Assembly: GCA_021847105.1 (NCBI GenBank)
Contig: JAJZUT010000014.1
Span: 50,662 to 114,661 of the forward strand
DNA from: Pseudomonadota bacterium
GTDB taxonomy: Bacteria; Pseudomonadota; Gammaproteobacteria; Steroidobacterales; Steroidobacteraceae
Reading direction: 5' to 3'
DNA length: 64,000 nt
The translations under genes and the position numbers were made by a program. The notes below the pieces were generated by a model that was given only the letters and a program-made list of their open reading frames with translations, did not search any database and was not told where the DNA came from. Positions 16,710 through 25,497 of this stretch are shown one piece after another. Position 1 is the stretch's first letter; each line of letters starts with the position of its first letter.

Positions 16710-18155
16710 ATGAGCGAGGAGTTCCATCCGCCAGCGAGCGCGACGCTTCACCCCGATCGCCTCTTGCCCGCCGACCCGGCCACGCGCGCCATCGCCCGCC
16801 GACTGCTTGCTGCGGTGCGGGCGTTGCCCATCATCAGCCCGCACGGACACACCGATGCGCGCTGGTTCGCAACCGACGAGCCGTTCCGCGACCCAGCCTC
16901 GCTGCTGATTACACCCGATCACTATCTCACCCGCATGCTGTACAGCCAGGGCGTAGCACTCGAGGCGCTCGGCGTGCAGCCGGCCGGCGAACAGGGTCCG
17001 CCACCGGACCCGCGGTCCATCTGGCACACCTTTGCCGCGCACTATCATCTCTTTCGCGGCACGCCGTCCCGAGTCTGGCTCGACTGGGTTCTCACCGAAG
17101 TATTCGGCACCGACACACCGCTCACGGCGGCCAATGCCGAGCGCACCTACCGGCACATCAGCGAACAGCTCGCCACGCCGGCCTTCCGGCCTCGGGCGCT
17201 GTTCGATCGCTTCGGCATCGAGGTGCTCGCGACCACCGAGTCCCCGCTCGACTCCCTGGCGCACCATGCGGCGATCCGCGCCAGCGGCTGGCCCGGACGA
17301 GTCATCACCGCATACCGTCCCGATCCGCTGGTCGATCCTCAGACCCCGGGATTCGTGCACAACCTCGCGCGCTTCGCCGAGATCACCGACACCGACACGT
17401 TCACTTGGCGGGGATATCTCACCGCGCACCGGGCACGGCGCGCGGATTTCGTCACCGCCGGCGCCACGTCCACGGACCACGGCCATCCGAGCGCGCGCAC
17501 CGCCGATCTCGACCCGCACGCCGCCGAGGCCTTGTTCGAGCGCGTCGTGCACGGGGCTCGCTCCGGCACTCTGTCGAGCGTCGAGGCAGAGACCTTCCGC
17601 GCCCAGATGCTCACGGAAATGGCCCGCATGAGCCTGGATGACGGGCTCGTGCTGCAGATACATCCCGGTGCCTGCCGCGATCACAACACTCCGCTTGCGC
17701 GACGCCTTGGGGCCAACATCGGTGCGGACATCCCAACGCCGACGCAATACGTCGAGGCACTGCGCCCATTGCTCACGCGCTTCGGCAACGAACCCACGCT
17801 GACGCTCATCGTGTTCACGCTGGATGAGTCCACCTACAGCCGCGAACTGGCACCGCTTGCCGGCCATTACCCGGCCCTGAAGCTCGGGCCGGCGTGGTGG
17901 TTCCACGACAGCCCAGAGGGTCTGATGCGCTTTCGCGAGCAGACCACCGAAACGGCCGGGTTCTACAACACCGTAGGCTTCAACGATGACACCCGGGCGT
18001 TCCTGTCGATCCCGGCACGCCACGACGCCGCGCGGCGCGTCGACTGTGCCTTCCTCGCCCGGCTCGTCGCCGAGCACCGCCTGCCCGAAGGGGAAGCCGT
18101 GCAGGTGGCCTGCGACCTCGCCTACCATCTGCCGAAGCGGGCCTACCGCCTATAG
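16710..18155 (+). CDS. uxaC: Glucuronate isomerase
   Basis: A 481-residue uronate isomerase of the amidohydrolase superfamily. It shows the metal-binding HGHTDARWF motif (about residues 46-54), the characteristic IWHTFAAHYHLFRGTPSRVWL segment, TTESPLDSL, HPGACRDHN and the C-terminal TVGFNDDTRAFLSIPARHD. It converts D-glucuronate, released by the upstream GH67 enzyme, to D-fructuronate, the UxuB substrate. The start ATG follows GAAGGAG by 6 bases, 33 bases after the GH67 stop, so the two are co-transcribed. A strong hairpin follows. Confidence 0.93.
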   Translation: MSEEFHPPASATLHPDRLLPADPATRAIARRLLAAVRALPIISPHGHTDARWFATDEPFRDPASLLITPDHYLTRMLYSQGVALEALGVQPAGEQGPPPDPRSIWHTFAAHYHLFRGTPSRVWLDWVLTEVFGTDTPLTAANAERTYRHISEQLATPAFRPRALFDRFGIEVLATTESPLDSLAHHAAIRASGWPGRVITAYRPDPLVDPQTPGFVHNLARFAEITDTDTFTWRGYLTAHRARRADFVTAGATSTDHGHPSARTADLDPHAAEALFERVVHGARSGTLSSVEAETFRAQMLTEMARMSLDDGLVLQIHPGACRDHNTPLARRLGANIGADIPTPTQYVEALRPLLTRFGNEPTLTLIVFTLDESTYSRELAPLAGHYPALKLGPAWWFHDSPEGLMRFREQTTETAGFYNTVGFNDDTRAFLSIPARHDAARRVDCAFLARLVAEHRLPEGEAVQVACDLAYHLPKRAYRL

Positions 18156-18167
18156 CTCTCCGTCATC

Positions 18168-18195
18168 GGGCGGTGCCGCTGCTCCGGCACCGCCC
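18168..18195. terminator. Bidirectional hairpin between uxaC and the unknown secreted gene
   Basis: GGGCGGTGCCG (18168-18178) and CGGCACCGCCC (18185-18195) form a perfect 11-bp stem with a 6-base loop between two convergent genes. Confidence 0.7.
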
Positions 18196-18216
18196 GCGCA
18201 AGAGCGCGCCGCGCAC

Positions 18217-20163
18217 TCAGCGCAACGCGAATGCCCGATAAGAGTGCGGCGCGACCCGTACGACGAAGCTCGTCTGCTCCTGCTCACTCGGCAGCGGGCT
18301 CGGCGTAATGAGCGGCGCAGGTAACACGCTCTGCCCGGAACGCAGATCAACAAGCTCGCGTGCGCCGCGGTGAACGAACACCCGCACGGTCACGGGCCGC
18401 GGCAGATACGACTCGATGATGAACGTCTGGTTGCTGTACGCAAACAGGGCCACGTGCGCCGGCGCATTGATCCGCACCGGGAAGCGCGCAAGCACATAGG
18501 CGCGCAGCAGGTTCAGGACCGGCTCGGGCAGCCGGTACAGATCCCCCATGTTGCTCGGCACGTTGAGCACGTACAACTGGCCGTGCGCGTAGCCGGTCAT
18601 CAGCAGCACCGGTACGCCGTGTGCTGCCGACTCGCCCTGGATCACCGGCCAGCTGTCATTGGTATAAAAGCGGATCCCCGGGAAGATCACGCGCCGCGCG
18701 CGCTCGCCGGGCACGTTTAATCCTGCCGTGCTGCCCCCGGAGATGCTGCCGAGATAGTGCCGAACCGCCATCGGCACTCCCGTGTAGGTGATCTCGGCCA
18801 CACCACGGATACCGCGATGCGCACGCTCGAGCGCATGCAGCAGCCCCGAGGTGATGATCACGTCGGCACCGGCCTTGAGCCGTGCCTCGATCTGTGGCAC
18901 GAGATGCGGATCAGCGGCAGCCTGCGCCGTGAGCAGCACCACCGGCGCGTGCGTCGGAAAGTGCGGCATCAGATTGATCGGGATGCCGATGTTGCCGAGA
19001 TAGTTCTGCAGGAAGTCCTCGCCGCTCGACTGAAACGGCTTGTAGCTCGCGATGCCGATTGGAGTCCCGAGCTTGCCGAGGAAGGCATCAACCTGTCCGA
19101 GCGCATTACCGGCAACGCTCGCCCAGCCGGGCACGGCCTCCGAGCCGGGCGGCGCATGAAATTCGCGCTCCATCGCGCTCCATTGGAAGCTCGTCCGATC
19201 GTGTGCCCACGCGCTGCGCGCCCCGGGGCTCACCGGCTCGCTCACCGCGAGCTGCGGCCAGCTGAACAACGTGATCTCGGGCACCTTGGCGAACAACGTA
19301 TCCCACAATTGCTCGGCGTAGCGATCGACGTACCGGTCGCCGAAGGTATCGACCCAGCCGCCCTCGGCAGCATGCGGACGGATGTTGTGGTAATAGCGAT
19401 AGATGAGATAGCTCTCGTACTGCTGCAGCATCTGTGCGGTGTGCACAGGATCGCGCGTCTCGTCACCGGTGTAGATACCGGAGAACATCTTCGCCTCCCG
19501 ATCGAGGTCAAAGCCGAGCCCCTGGAAGTGTTCGTACCAGTTGGGATACTTGATGATCACCTTGACGCGGGGATTGACCTTGCGGGCCTCATCGATGATC
19601 AGATTGCGGGCCACCCAGCGCATCTTGCGCAGGCGGTAGCGAGTCCAGCTGAGTTCGCCCTTGGCTCGGATATCGGCCATGCTGCGGGTGTTAAAGAAGG
19701 TGAAGTCATCGAGGATGACGGTATTGAAGTGGCGCGCGGCCAAGCGCACCGCGCGCTTGCAGAGCGCAATGTCGTGGGGGTTCTCAAAATCGAATGAATT
19801 GAACTGATTGTAGCGGTTGCGGCCCGCGAACAGCGTAATGCCACCATCGACCGTGATGCCGCGGCGGCGGAAAAATGCGCTGATGCGCGCCAGCGAGCCC
19901 GGATCGGCAAACACCTGATCGCGGTATACCTCGAGGTAGACTTTGTTGAAATGCACCTGACTCCAAATGCGCGCAAACTGTCGGTGCAACGTCTGCGGGT
20001 TGGCCAGCTGGCGCGTGGAGGTCACCGGGATGTACACCGCCACGCTGAAATTGCGGTACGGCCGCTGCGCAGCGCCGGCCGGCGGCGATAGCGACGCCCC
20101 GATGCACAACAGTCCGGTCAGAGCAGCCAGAACCTTGACCATTCGATTCTCTCTTCTCATCAT
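18217..20163 (-). CDS. Secreted putative glycoside hydrolase of unrecognised family, paralogue A
   Basis: A 648-residue exported protein with a signal peptide ending PPAGAA. I do not recognise the family. The N-terminal 320 or so residues look like a TIM barrel: YRNFSVAVYIPVT, KVYLEVYRDQ, GITVDGGITLFAG, then acidic strand ends ILDDFTFFNT and GIYTGDETR, with VKVIIKYPNWYEHFQG between them. The middle (SYKPFQSSGEDF to ADVIITSGLL) resembles a glutamine-amidotransferase-like domain; the C-terminus is beta-rich. All these motifs recur in the protein at 59935-61842. Asp and Glu of LDD and TGDE are candidate catalytic residues. It is the third gene of an operon after an MFS transporter and manD, so a role on a glucuronoxylan fragment is inferred. 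GAAGGGGG precedes the ATG. Confidence 0.75.
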   Translation of the reverse strand: MMRRENRMVKVLAALTGLLCIGASLSPPAGAAQRPYRNFSVAVYIPVTSTRQLANPQTLHRQFARIWSQVHFNKVYLEVYRDQVFADPGSLARISAFFRRRGITVDGGITLFAGRNRYNQFNSFDFENPHDIALCKRAVRLAARHFNTVILDDFTFFNTRSMADIRAKGELSWTRYRLRKMRWVARNLIIDEARKVNPRVKVIIKYPNWYEHFQGLGFDLDREAKMFSGIYTGDETRDPVHTAQMLQQYESYLIYRYYHNIRPHAAEGGWVDTFGDRYVDRYAEQLWDTLFAKVPEITLFSWPQLAVSEPVSPGARSAWAHDRTSFQWSAMEREFHAPPGSEAVPGWASVAGNALGQVDAFLGKLGTPIGIASYKPFQSSGEDFLQNYLGNIGIPINLMPHFPTHAPVVLLTAQAAADPHLVPQIEARLKAGADVIITSGLLHALERAHRGIRGVAEITYTGVPMAVRHYLGSISGGSTAGLNVPGERARRVIFPGIRFYTNDSWPVIQGESAAHGVPVLLMTGYAHGQLYVLNVPSNMGDLYRLPEPVLNLLRAYVLARFPVRINAPAHVALFAYSNQTFIIESYLPRPVTVRVFVHRGARELVDLRSGQSVLPAPLITPSPLPSEQEQTSFVVRVAPHSYRAFALR

Positions 20164-20226
20164 GCGCGCCCCCTTCTCTCGCGTACGCGAATCGATCTGC
20201 CGGCGCTCGGCACCCCCGTCACCGGC

Positions 20227-21477
20227 TCACCAGTCCCACATCGTGCCGTCGGTCAGACGGGCAATCGGCAGCTGCCTCGGATTGTATGGGTAGCGCGCGG
20301 CCAGGCGCTCATCGAGACTGACGCCGTGCCCGGGACTCTCGCCGCAGTGCAGATAACCTTCCCGCAACGTGTAGTCGTGCGGGAACACGGCGTCGGTCTC
20401 CTGTGTATGTTGCATGTATTCCTGGATGCCGAAGTTCGGCACCCAGGTGTCAAAGTGCAGAGCTGCGCCGAGGGTGATCGGTGACAGATCGGTCGCGCCG
20501 TGAAAGCCGGTGCGCGCGCGGTGCAGCGCGGCGAGATCGGCAATGCGGCGCACGTGGCTGATGCCACCGGCGTGCACGATCGTGGTGCGGATGTAATCGA
20601 TCAGCTGCCGTTCGAGCAACGCGCGGCAGTCCCACACGGAGTTAAACACTTCGCCCACAGCCAGCGGCGTCACCGAATGCCGCCGGATGAGCTCGAAGCC
20701 GTCGGGATTTTCAGCTGGCGTGGCGTCCTCCAGCCAGAACAAGCGGAACGGCTCGAGATCGCGCGCCAGCCGCGCCGCCTCGATAGGCGTGAGGCGGTGA
20801 TGCGCGTCGTGCAGCAGTTCGATCTCCCGCCCGTGGTCGGCCCGCAGCCGCTCGAACAGCCGCGGCACCATGTCCAGATACGCCGGCGTCGACCAGAGGG
20901 TCTCGAGCGGCAATTCGCTCTCGGCCGGTTCGTAGGCGTTCTTCATGCGGGTGACGCCATATGGTTTGGCGAGTCCCGGCACGCCGCACTGCGCCCGCAC
21001 GGCCCGATAGCCCTGCGCGGCGAACCGCCCCACTTCGGCGCTCGTCTCCTCGGGATCCCGGCCGCTCGCATGACCGTAGACGAGCACGCCCTCTCGGCTG
21101 CGCCCACCAAGCAGCCGGTACAGCGGCAGTCCCGCCATCTTGCCGAGGATGTCCCACAGCGCAACGTCGACTGCCGCAATTGCTGTCATGGTGACCGGAC
21201 CGCGCCGCCAGTACGCGCCCCGGTAGAGAAACTGCCAGGTGTCCTCGATCCGCCCCGCATCCCGACCGATGAGATTGGGAATCACGTGATGCTCGAGGTA
21301 GGCCGCAACGGCCAGCTCGCGCCCGTTGAGCGTTGCGTCCCCGAGACCCGAGATTCCCGAGCGCGTCTCGATCAGCAGGGAGACGAAGTTGCGGCCCGGC
21401 GAGGTGACGATCACGCGTGCGGCGACAATCCGCCGATCCCGCTCCGAGCCGGGCGAGTCAGTCTGCATATCGACCAT
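20227..21477 (-). CDS. manD: D-mannonate dehydratase, enolase superfamily
   Basis: A 416-residue enolase-superfamily protein closely matching ManD. It has the lid loop, the [20 protein letters not shown] capping segment, metal ligands in [23 protein letters not shown] and [13 protein letters not shown], and the conserved [18 protein letters not shown] and [10 protein letters not shown] blocks. It dehydrates D-mannonate to 2-keto-3-deoxy-D-gluconate, following UxuB. Some ManD-like proteins have low activity, so the substrate rests on context. ATG 21477 follows CGGAG. It lies between an MFS transporter upstream and the unknown secreted protein downstream, in one operon. Confidence 0.87.
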   Translation of the reverse strand: MVDMQTDSPGSERDRRIVAARVIVTSPGRNFVSLLIETRSGISGLGDATLNGRELAVAAYLEHHVIPNLIGRDAGRIEDTWQFLYRGAYWRRGPVTMTAIAAVDVALWDILGKMAGLPLYRLLGGRSREGVLVYGHASGRDPEETSAEVGRFAAQGYRAVRAQCGVPGLAKPYGVTRMKNAYEPAESELPLETLWSTPAYLDMVPRLFERLRADHGREIELLHDAHHRLTPIEAARLARDLEPFRLFWLEDATPAENPDGFELIRRHSVTPLAVGEVFNSVWDCRALLERQLIDYIRTTIVHAGGISHVRRIADLAALHRARTGFHGATDLSPITLGAALHFDTWVPNFGIQEYMQHTQETDAVFPHDYTLREGYLHCGESPGHGVSLDERLAARYPYNPRQLPIARLTDGTMWDW

Positions 21478-21552
21478 GGCTTTCGACTCCGATAAACGCC
21501 GTGCCGCACCGACGCGCCGCACGGTGGAACTGGACGGTGCGGCGGCAGATGT

Positions 21553-22848
21553 TCATGCAGCGGCCAGAGGCACCGGCGACCAGCGCGGTGCGAGCAACTG
21601 AATCACCCCAAGTGCCACCAGATACAATCCGCCGGCGATACTGAACAGGAGCGCATAGCTGCCGGTGGCCTGCAGCAGCAAGCCCACGGCGGTCGAGACC
21701 AACGCGCCGGAGATCGCCCCGGCGAAGCCGCCAAGGCCGACGACGGAAGCCACCTCGACACTCGGATACAGATCCGAGACGGTCGTGAACAGATTTGCCG
21801 ACCAGCCCTGATGTGCCGCCGCGGCGAGTCCGATGAGTCCGACCGCGGCCCAGAGCTCGTGTACGGCGGACGTCCACACCACTGGGACCACCGCGAGCGC
21901 GCACAGCAACATCGCGCCCTTTCGCGCGGCATTGAGGCTCCAGCCGGCGCGCATCAGCCGGCCGGCGAGCCAGCCTCCGCCGATGCTGCCGGCATCGGCC
22001 ATCGCGTAGATGCTGATGAGCGGTAGCGCGAGCGAGGTCAGATCGAGCCCGTAGCGGTGGTGCAGATACTTCGGCAGCCAGAACAACAGAAACCACCACA
22101 CCGGATCGGTGAGGAATTTACCGGCCACGAATGCCCAGGTCTGGCGGTGACGCAGCAGCGCGCGCCAGCGAAGCGGCCGGCGCGCAGACGCCGCGTCCCC
22201 ATCGGCGACGATATAGGCGAGCTCCTGTGCGCGCAGACGCCGATGTTGCCCGGGTGGCCGGTAGACGATGAGCCAGGTGAGAAGCCACGCCGCGCTCAGC
22301 ACGCCGGTCAGCAGGAACCCCGAACGCAGTCCCCACAGCGACACCGCAATGGGCACGACGAACGGCGCGATCAGCGCCCCGACGTTCGAACCGGCATTGA
22401 ACAGACCCGTGGCGAAGGCGCGCTCGCGACGCGGAAACCACTCCGCAACCGTCTTCACGGCTGCCGGGAAATTGCCCGCTTCGCCAAGTCCAAGCATGAA
22501 GCGGGCCGCTGCGAATGCCAGTACGGTGCGCGCCAGCGCGTGACTCATGGCGGCCACGCTCCACAGTCCGATCGCGAGCGCGTACCCGAGGCGCGTCCCG
22601 AGCTTGTCGATCAGCGCACCGGCGGCCACCAGACCGATCGCATAGGCGACCTGAAATGCCGCGACGATGTAGCCATAGTCAAGCTGCGTCCAGCCGAGCG
22701 CATGACCCAGCGCCGGGGCCAGCACGCCGAGCACCTGCCGGTCGATATAATTGAGTGTGGTGGCCCAGAACAACAGCCCGCAGATGCGCCACCGGTAACC
22801 GCCGAAGCGCCCAGTGGCATCCTGCACAGACTGCGCCTCGGCGAGCAT
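21553..22848 (-). CDS. MFS transporter, hexuronate (ExuT/GudP)-like
   Basis: A major facilitator of about 431 residues with the anion:cation symporter signatures ATTLNYIDRQVLGVLAP in helix 1, GLGEAGNFPAAVKTVAEWFPRRERAFATGLFNAGSNVGA and WWFLLFWLPKYL. These are typical of glucuronate/galacturonate importers such as ExuT. The open frame allows ATG 22899, but an operator-like palindrome (22885-22898) would then overlap codons 1-5, so the Met at 22848 (MLAEAQSVQD) is preferred; its ribosome-binding site is only a G-run about 11 bases upstream. It heads the operon with manD and the unknown secreted protein. Import of glucuronate or aldobiouronate is inferred. Confidence 0.83.
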   Translation of the reverse strand: MLAEAQSVQDATGRFGGYRWRICGLLFWATTLNYIDRQVLGVLAPALGHALGWTQLDYGYIVAAFQVAYAIGLVAAGALIDKLGTRLGYALAIGLWSVAAMSHALARTVLAFAAARFMLGLGEAGNFPAAVKTVAEWFPRRERAFATGLFNAGSNVGALIAPFVVPIAVSLWGLRSGFLLTGVLSAAWLLTWLIVYRPPGQHRRLRAQELAYIVADGDAASARRPLRWRALLRHRQTWAFVAGKFLTDPVWWFLLFWLPKYLHHRYGLDLTSLALPLISIYAMADAGSIGGGWLAGRLMRAGWSLNAARKGAMLLCALAVVPVVWTSAVHELWAAVGLIGLAAAAHQGWSANLFTTVSDLYPSVEVASVVGLGGFAGAISGALVSTAVGLLLQATGSYALLFSIAGGLYLVALGVIQLLAPRWSPVPLAAA

Positions 22849-22884
22849 GTTCGGCGCGTGCCCCCACACACGAAGGAGTAAATA

Positions 22885-22898
22885 TGGTACCGCTCTCA
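22885..22898. promoter_or_regulatory. LacI-type operator TGGTACCGCTCTCA (MFS-manD operon)
   Basis: The left arm TGGTA is perfect; the right arm TCTCA has one mismatch to TATCA. It is 97 bases, centre to centre, from the stronger site at 22982, in the divergent promoter region shared with the GH3 gene. Confidence 0.62.
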
Positions 22899-22981
22899 TG
22901 TTATCCCGGCAACTCTGCTGCAGTCTGCGGTGGACAACACTTCGACGCGCTTTTTCATTTACCGCGCGACAGAGTTCGCTA

Positions 22982-22995
22982 TGATAGCGATATCA
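22982..22995. promoter_or_regulatory. LacI-type operator TGATAGCGATATCA (GH3)
   Basis: Perfect TGATA/TATCA arms around GCGA, 28 bases upstream of the GH3 start codon. Confidence 0.82.
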
Positions 22996-23023
22996 GCCAT
23001 TGGCTTTCGGGGGAGTTCCGGTG

Positions 23024-25375
23024 ATGGGCCACAATCTTCGCGCACGCAGAGTGCTGCTGGTCGCGGCCGCGGTGCTTGCCGCGACCTGTGCAGTACCCGG
23101 AGCCCGGGCGGCCACGCCGCTCTATAAGAACCCCCACGCCCCGGTGGCGAGCCGTGTGCAGGACCTGCTGGCACGCATGACGCTCGCGGAGAAGATCGCG
23201 CAGATCACCTCCCTCTGGGAGGACAAGCCGCTGATCGAAAACGCAGCCGGTGATTTCGATCCGGCCAGGGCGGCACGCCATTTCCCCGACGGTATCGGCC
23301 AACTCGCCCGTCCGGGCGATTACGCACCGGACCAGTACCGGCTGCGCAGCCTCGCCCAGACCATCCACTTCGTGAACGCGGTCCAGCGCTTCCAGCTCGA
23401 GCACACCCGCCTCGGCATTCCGACTCTATTTCATGCCGAGGGTCTGCACGGCTACGTCGCCCGCGGCGCGACCAGCTTTCCCCAGGCGATCGCACTGGCG
23501 AGCACCTGGGATCCGGCTCTCGTGACCCGCGTGTTCAGTGTCGTAGCGCGTGAGGCGCGCGCACGGGGCGTGGACATGCTGCTCACTCCGGTAATCAACC
23601 TCGGCCGCGATCCGCGCTGGGGACGCATCGAGGAGACCTTTGGCGAGGACCCGTATCTGGTGAGCCGGATGGGCGTTGCGGAAGTGCATGGCCTGCAGGG
23701 CCCGACGCTGCCGCTCCAGGGCGGCCACGTCCTCGCCGTGCTCAAGCACATGGCCGGCTACGGCGTGCCCGAGGCCGGAACCAACGTAGGGCCCGTCGAG
23801 CTCACGCGTCGCACCCTGCTGCAGATGTACCTGCCTGCGTTTCATGCCGCGATCACGCAGGCCGACGCGCAAGTGGTCATGGCCGCCTACAACGAGATCG
23901 GTGGGGTTCCCTGCACCGCCAATCCCTGGCTCCTTCAGCAGGTGCTGCGCAAGGACTGGGGGTTCAAGGGCATCGTGGTGAGCGACTATCTCGGCATCGA
24001 GCAGTTGCTGACCCTGCACCATGTCGTGCCCAACCTGACGGACGCCGCCGCGCGTGCATTGCAGGCCGGAGTCGATGTGGATTTCCCCGACGGACAGGCC
24101 TTCGCGCACCTGCCACAGGCGCTCGCCGCCGGCAAGGTGAGCATGCAGGAGATCAACGCCGCAGTGGCCGGCGTGCTGCGCCTCAAATTCCTCTCTGGCG
24201 TGTTCGATCACCCCTATGCCAGCGTGCGCTACGCGCGCAGGATCACCGATGATCCGGCGGCGCGCGCCCTGGCGCTGAAGTCGGCCGAGGAGGCGATCGT
24301 CCTGCTGAAGAACGACGGCACTCTTCCCCTGCACATCTCGCAGCTGAAGACGCTGGCGGTGATCGGACCGAATGCCGCCACGGCACGCCTCGGCGGCTAT
24401 TCGGGCATACCCACCGATCCGGTGAGTGTCCTTGCGGGCATCCGCACCACCGTTGGCACTCGCGTACACGTCCTGTACGCCCGCGGGGTGAAGCTACTCG
24501 CCCATGGCAACCAGGACACCAACCGCGAGGTCCTCGAGAGCACTGCGGCAAACCTGCCGCGCATCCGTCACGCGGTTGCCGTTGCCCGGCGCGCCGATGC
24601 GACCGTCCTGGTGCTCGGCACGAGCGGCGCGCTGTGCCGCGAAGGCTGGGCCACCAACCATCTCGGCGACCGCGACACGCTGCGACTGCGAGCTGACCAG
24701 AACCGGCTCGCGCGGGCGATCTTCGCGATCGGCAAACCGGTGGTGGTGGTGCTGATCAACGGCTGCCCGGTGACGGTCAATCGCATTCTGCCGCGGGCCA
24801 ACGCGCTGCTCGAGGGCTGGTACCTCGGTCAGCAAGGCGGCACGGCGCTCGCCAACGTGCTGTTCGGTCGAATCGATCCGGGCGGCAAGCTGCCAGTGAC
24901 CATCCCGCGCTCTGTGGGCATGGTGCCCTACAACTACGACGAGAAGCCGAGTGCGCACCGCGGCTATCTGTTCGCGCACAACTCGCCGCTGTTCCCGTTC
25001 GGCTACGGACTCTCGTACACGACCTTCCACATCGGACGCCCGCTGCTGTCGGCCACCCACCTGCCGGCGCACGGCGCCGTGACCGTGACGGTCAGTGTGC
25101 GCAACACGGGCAAGGTGGCCGGCAGCGAAGTAGTACAACTGTACGTGCATCAGCTCGTCACGTCGGTGACGGAACCCACGCGGGAGCTGAAGGGCTTCAA
25201 GCGCGTGTGGCTGGCACCTGGCGCCGCGACCGAGGTGCGCTTCACGCTGCGCGCGCACGCGTTCGCGATCTGGAACGAACAGCTGCGTCAGGTGGTCGAA
25301 CCCGGCACCGTGCATGTCTTCGTGGGCCCCGACTCGGCCCATCTGAAATCCGCGACATTGCATCTGCAGAGCTGA
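23024..25375 (+). CDS. GH3 beta-xylosidase, exported
   Basis: A 783-residue glycoside hydrolase family 3 enzyme with a signal peptide (hydrophobic VLLVAAAVLAATCAVPGARA). Domains in order are the GH3 barrel (MTLAEKIAQITSLW, GIPTLFHAEGLHGYVARGAT, DPRWGRIEETFGEDPYL, VLKHMAGYG), the nucleophile motif IVVSDYLGIEQLL, the second alpha/beta domain (EEAIVLLKNDGTLPL, TVLVLGTSG) and a C-terminal FnIII-like domain (VRNTGKVAGSEVVQLYV). FHAEGLHG and EDPYL resemble bacterial exo-xylosidases. It probably removes xylose from xylooligosaccharide ends in the periplasm. ATG 23024 has GGGGGAG about 9 bases upstream. Some GH3 enzymes act on glucosides; the regulon context favours xylose. Confidence 0.88.
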   Translation: MGHNLRARRVLLVAAAVLAATCAVPGARAATPLYKNPHAPVASRVQDLLARMTLAEKIAQITSLWEDKPLIENAAGDFDPARAARHFPDGIGQLARPGDYAPDQYRLRSLAQTIHFVNAVQRFQLEHTRLGIPTLFHAEGLHGYVARGATSFPQAIALASTWDPALVTRVFSVVAREARARGVDMLLTPVINLGRDPRWGRIEETFGEDPYLVSRMGVAEVHGLQGPTLPLQGGHVLAVLKHMAGYGVPEAGTNVGPVELTRRTLLQMYLPAFHAAITQADAQVVMAAYNEIGGVPCTANPWLLQQVLRKDWGFKGIVVSDYLGIEQLLTLHHVVPNLTDAAARALQAGVDVDFPDGQAFAHLPQALAAGKVSMQEINAAVAGVLRLKFLSGVFDHPYASVRYARRITDDPAARALALKSAEEAIVLLKNDGTLPLHISQLKTLAVIGPNAATARLGGYSGIPTDPVSVLAGIRTTVGTRVHVLYARGVKLLAHGNQDTNREVLESTAANLPRIRHAVAVARRADATVLVLGTSGALCREGWATNHLGDRDTLRLRADQNRLARAIFAIGKPVVVVLINGCPVTVNRILPRANALLEGWYLGQQGGTALANVLFGRIDPGGKLPVTIPRSVGMVPYNYDEKPSAHRGYLFAHNSPLFPFGYGLSYTTFHIGRPLLSATHLPAHGAVTVTVSVRNTGKVAGSEVVQLYVHQLVTSVTEPTRELKGFKRVWLAPGAATEVRFTLRAHAFAIWNEQLRQVVEPGTVHVFVGPDSAHLKSATLHLQS

Positions 25376-25402
25376 TGCGCGGAGCGAACCGGTGCCGTTT
25401 TT

Positions 25403-25461
25403 CCCGCCGGTGACCCCTACGGGCCACCTCTCCCCCCGGCCTCACCGGGGTCGCCGGCGGG
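25403..25461. terminator. Bidirectional hairpin between GH3 and xylB
   Basis: CCCGCCGGTGACCCC (25403-25417) pairs with GGGGTCGCCGGCGGG (25447-25461), with one internal mismatch and a 29-base loop. It lies between convergent genes, and a short T-run precedes it at 25398-25402. Confidence 0.5.
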
Positions 25462-25497
25462 AGTTCCCCCTGACCCCACCGAGGCTCGACAGCCGAT

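Noticed and set aside
19380..19410. Operator-like GTAATAGCGATAGATGAG
   Set aside because: It is inside a coding region and the right arm does not match; likewise the GATAGCG at about 47310 inside arginase.
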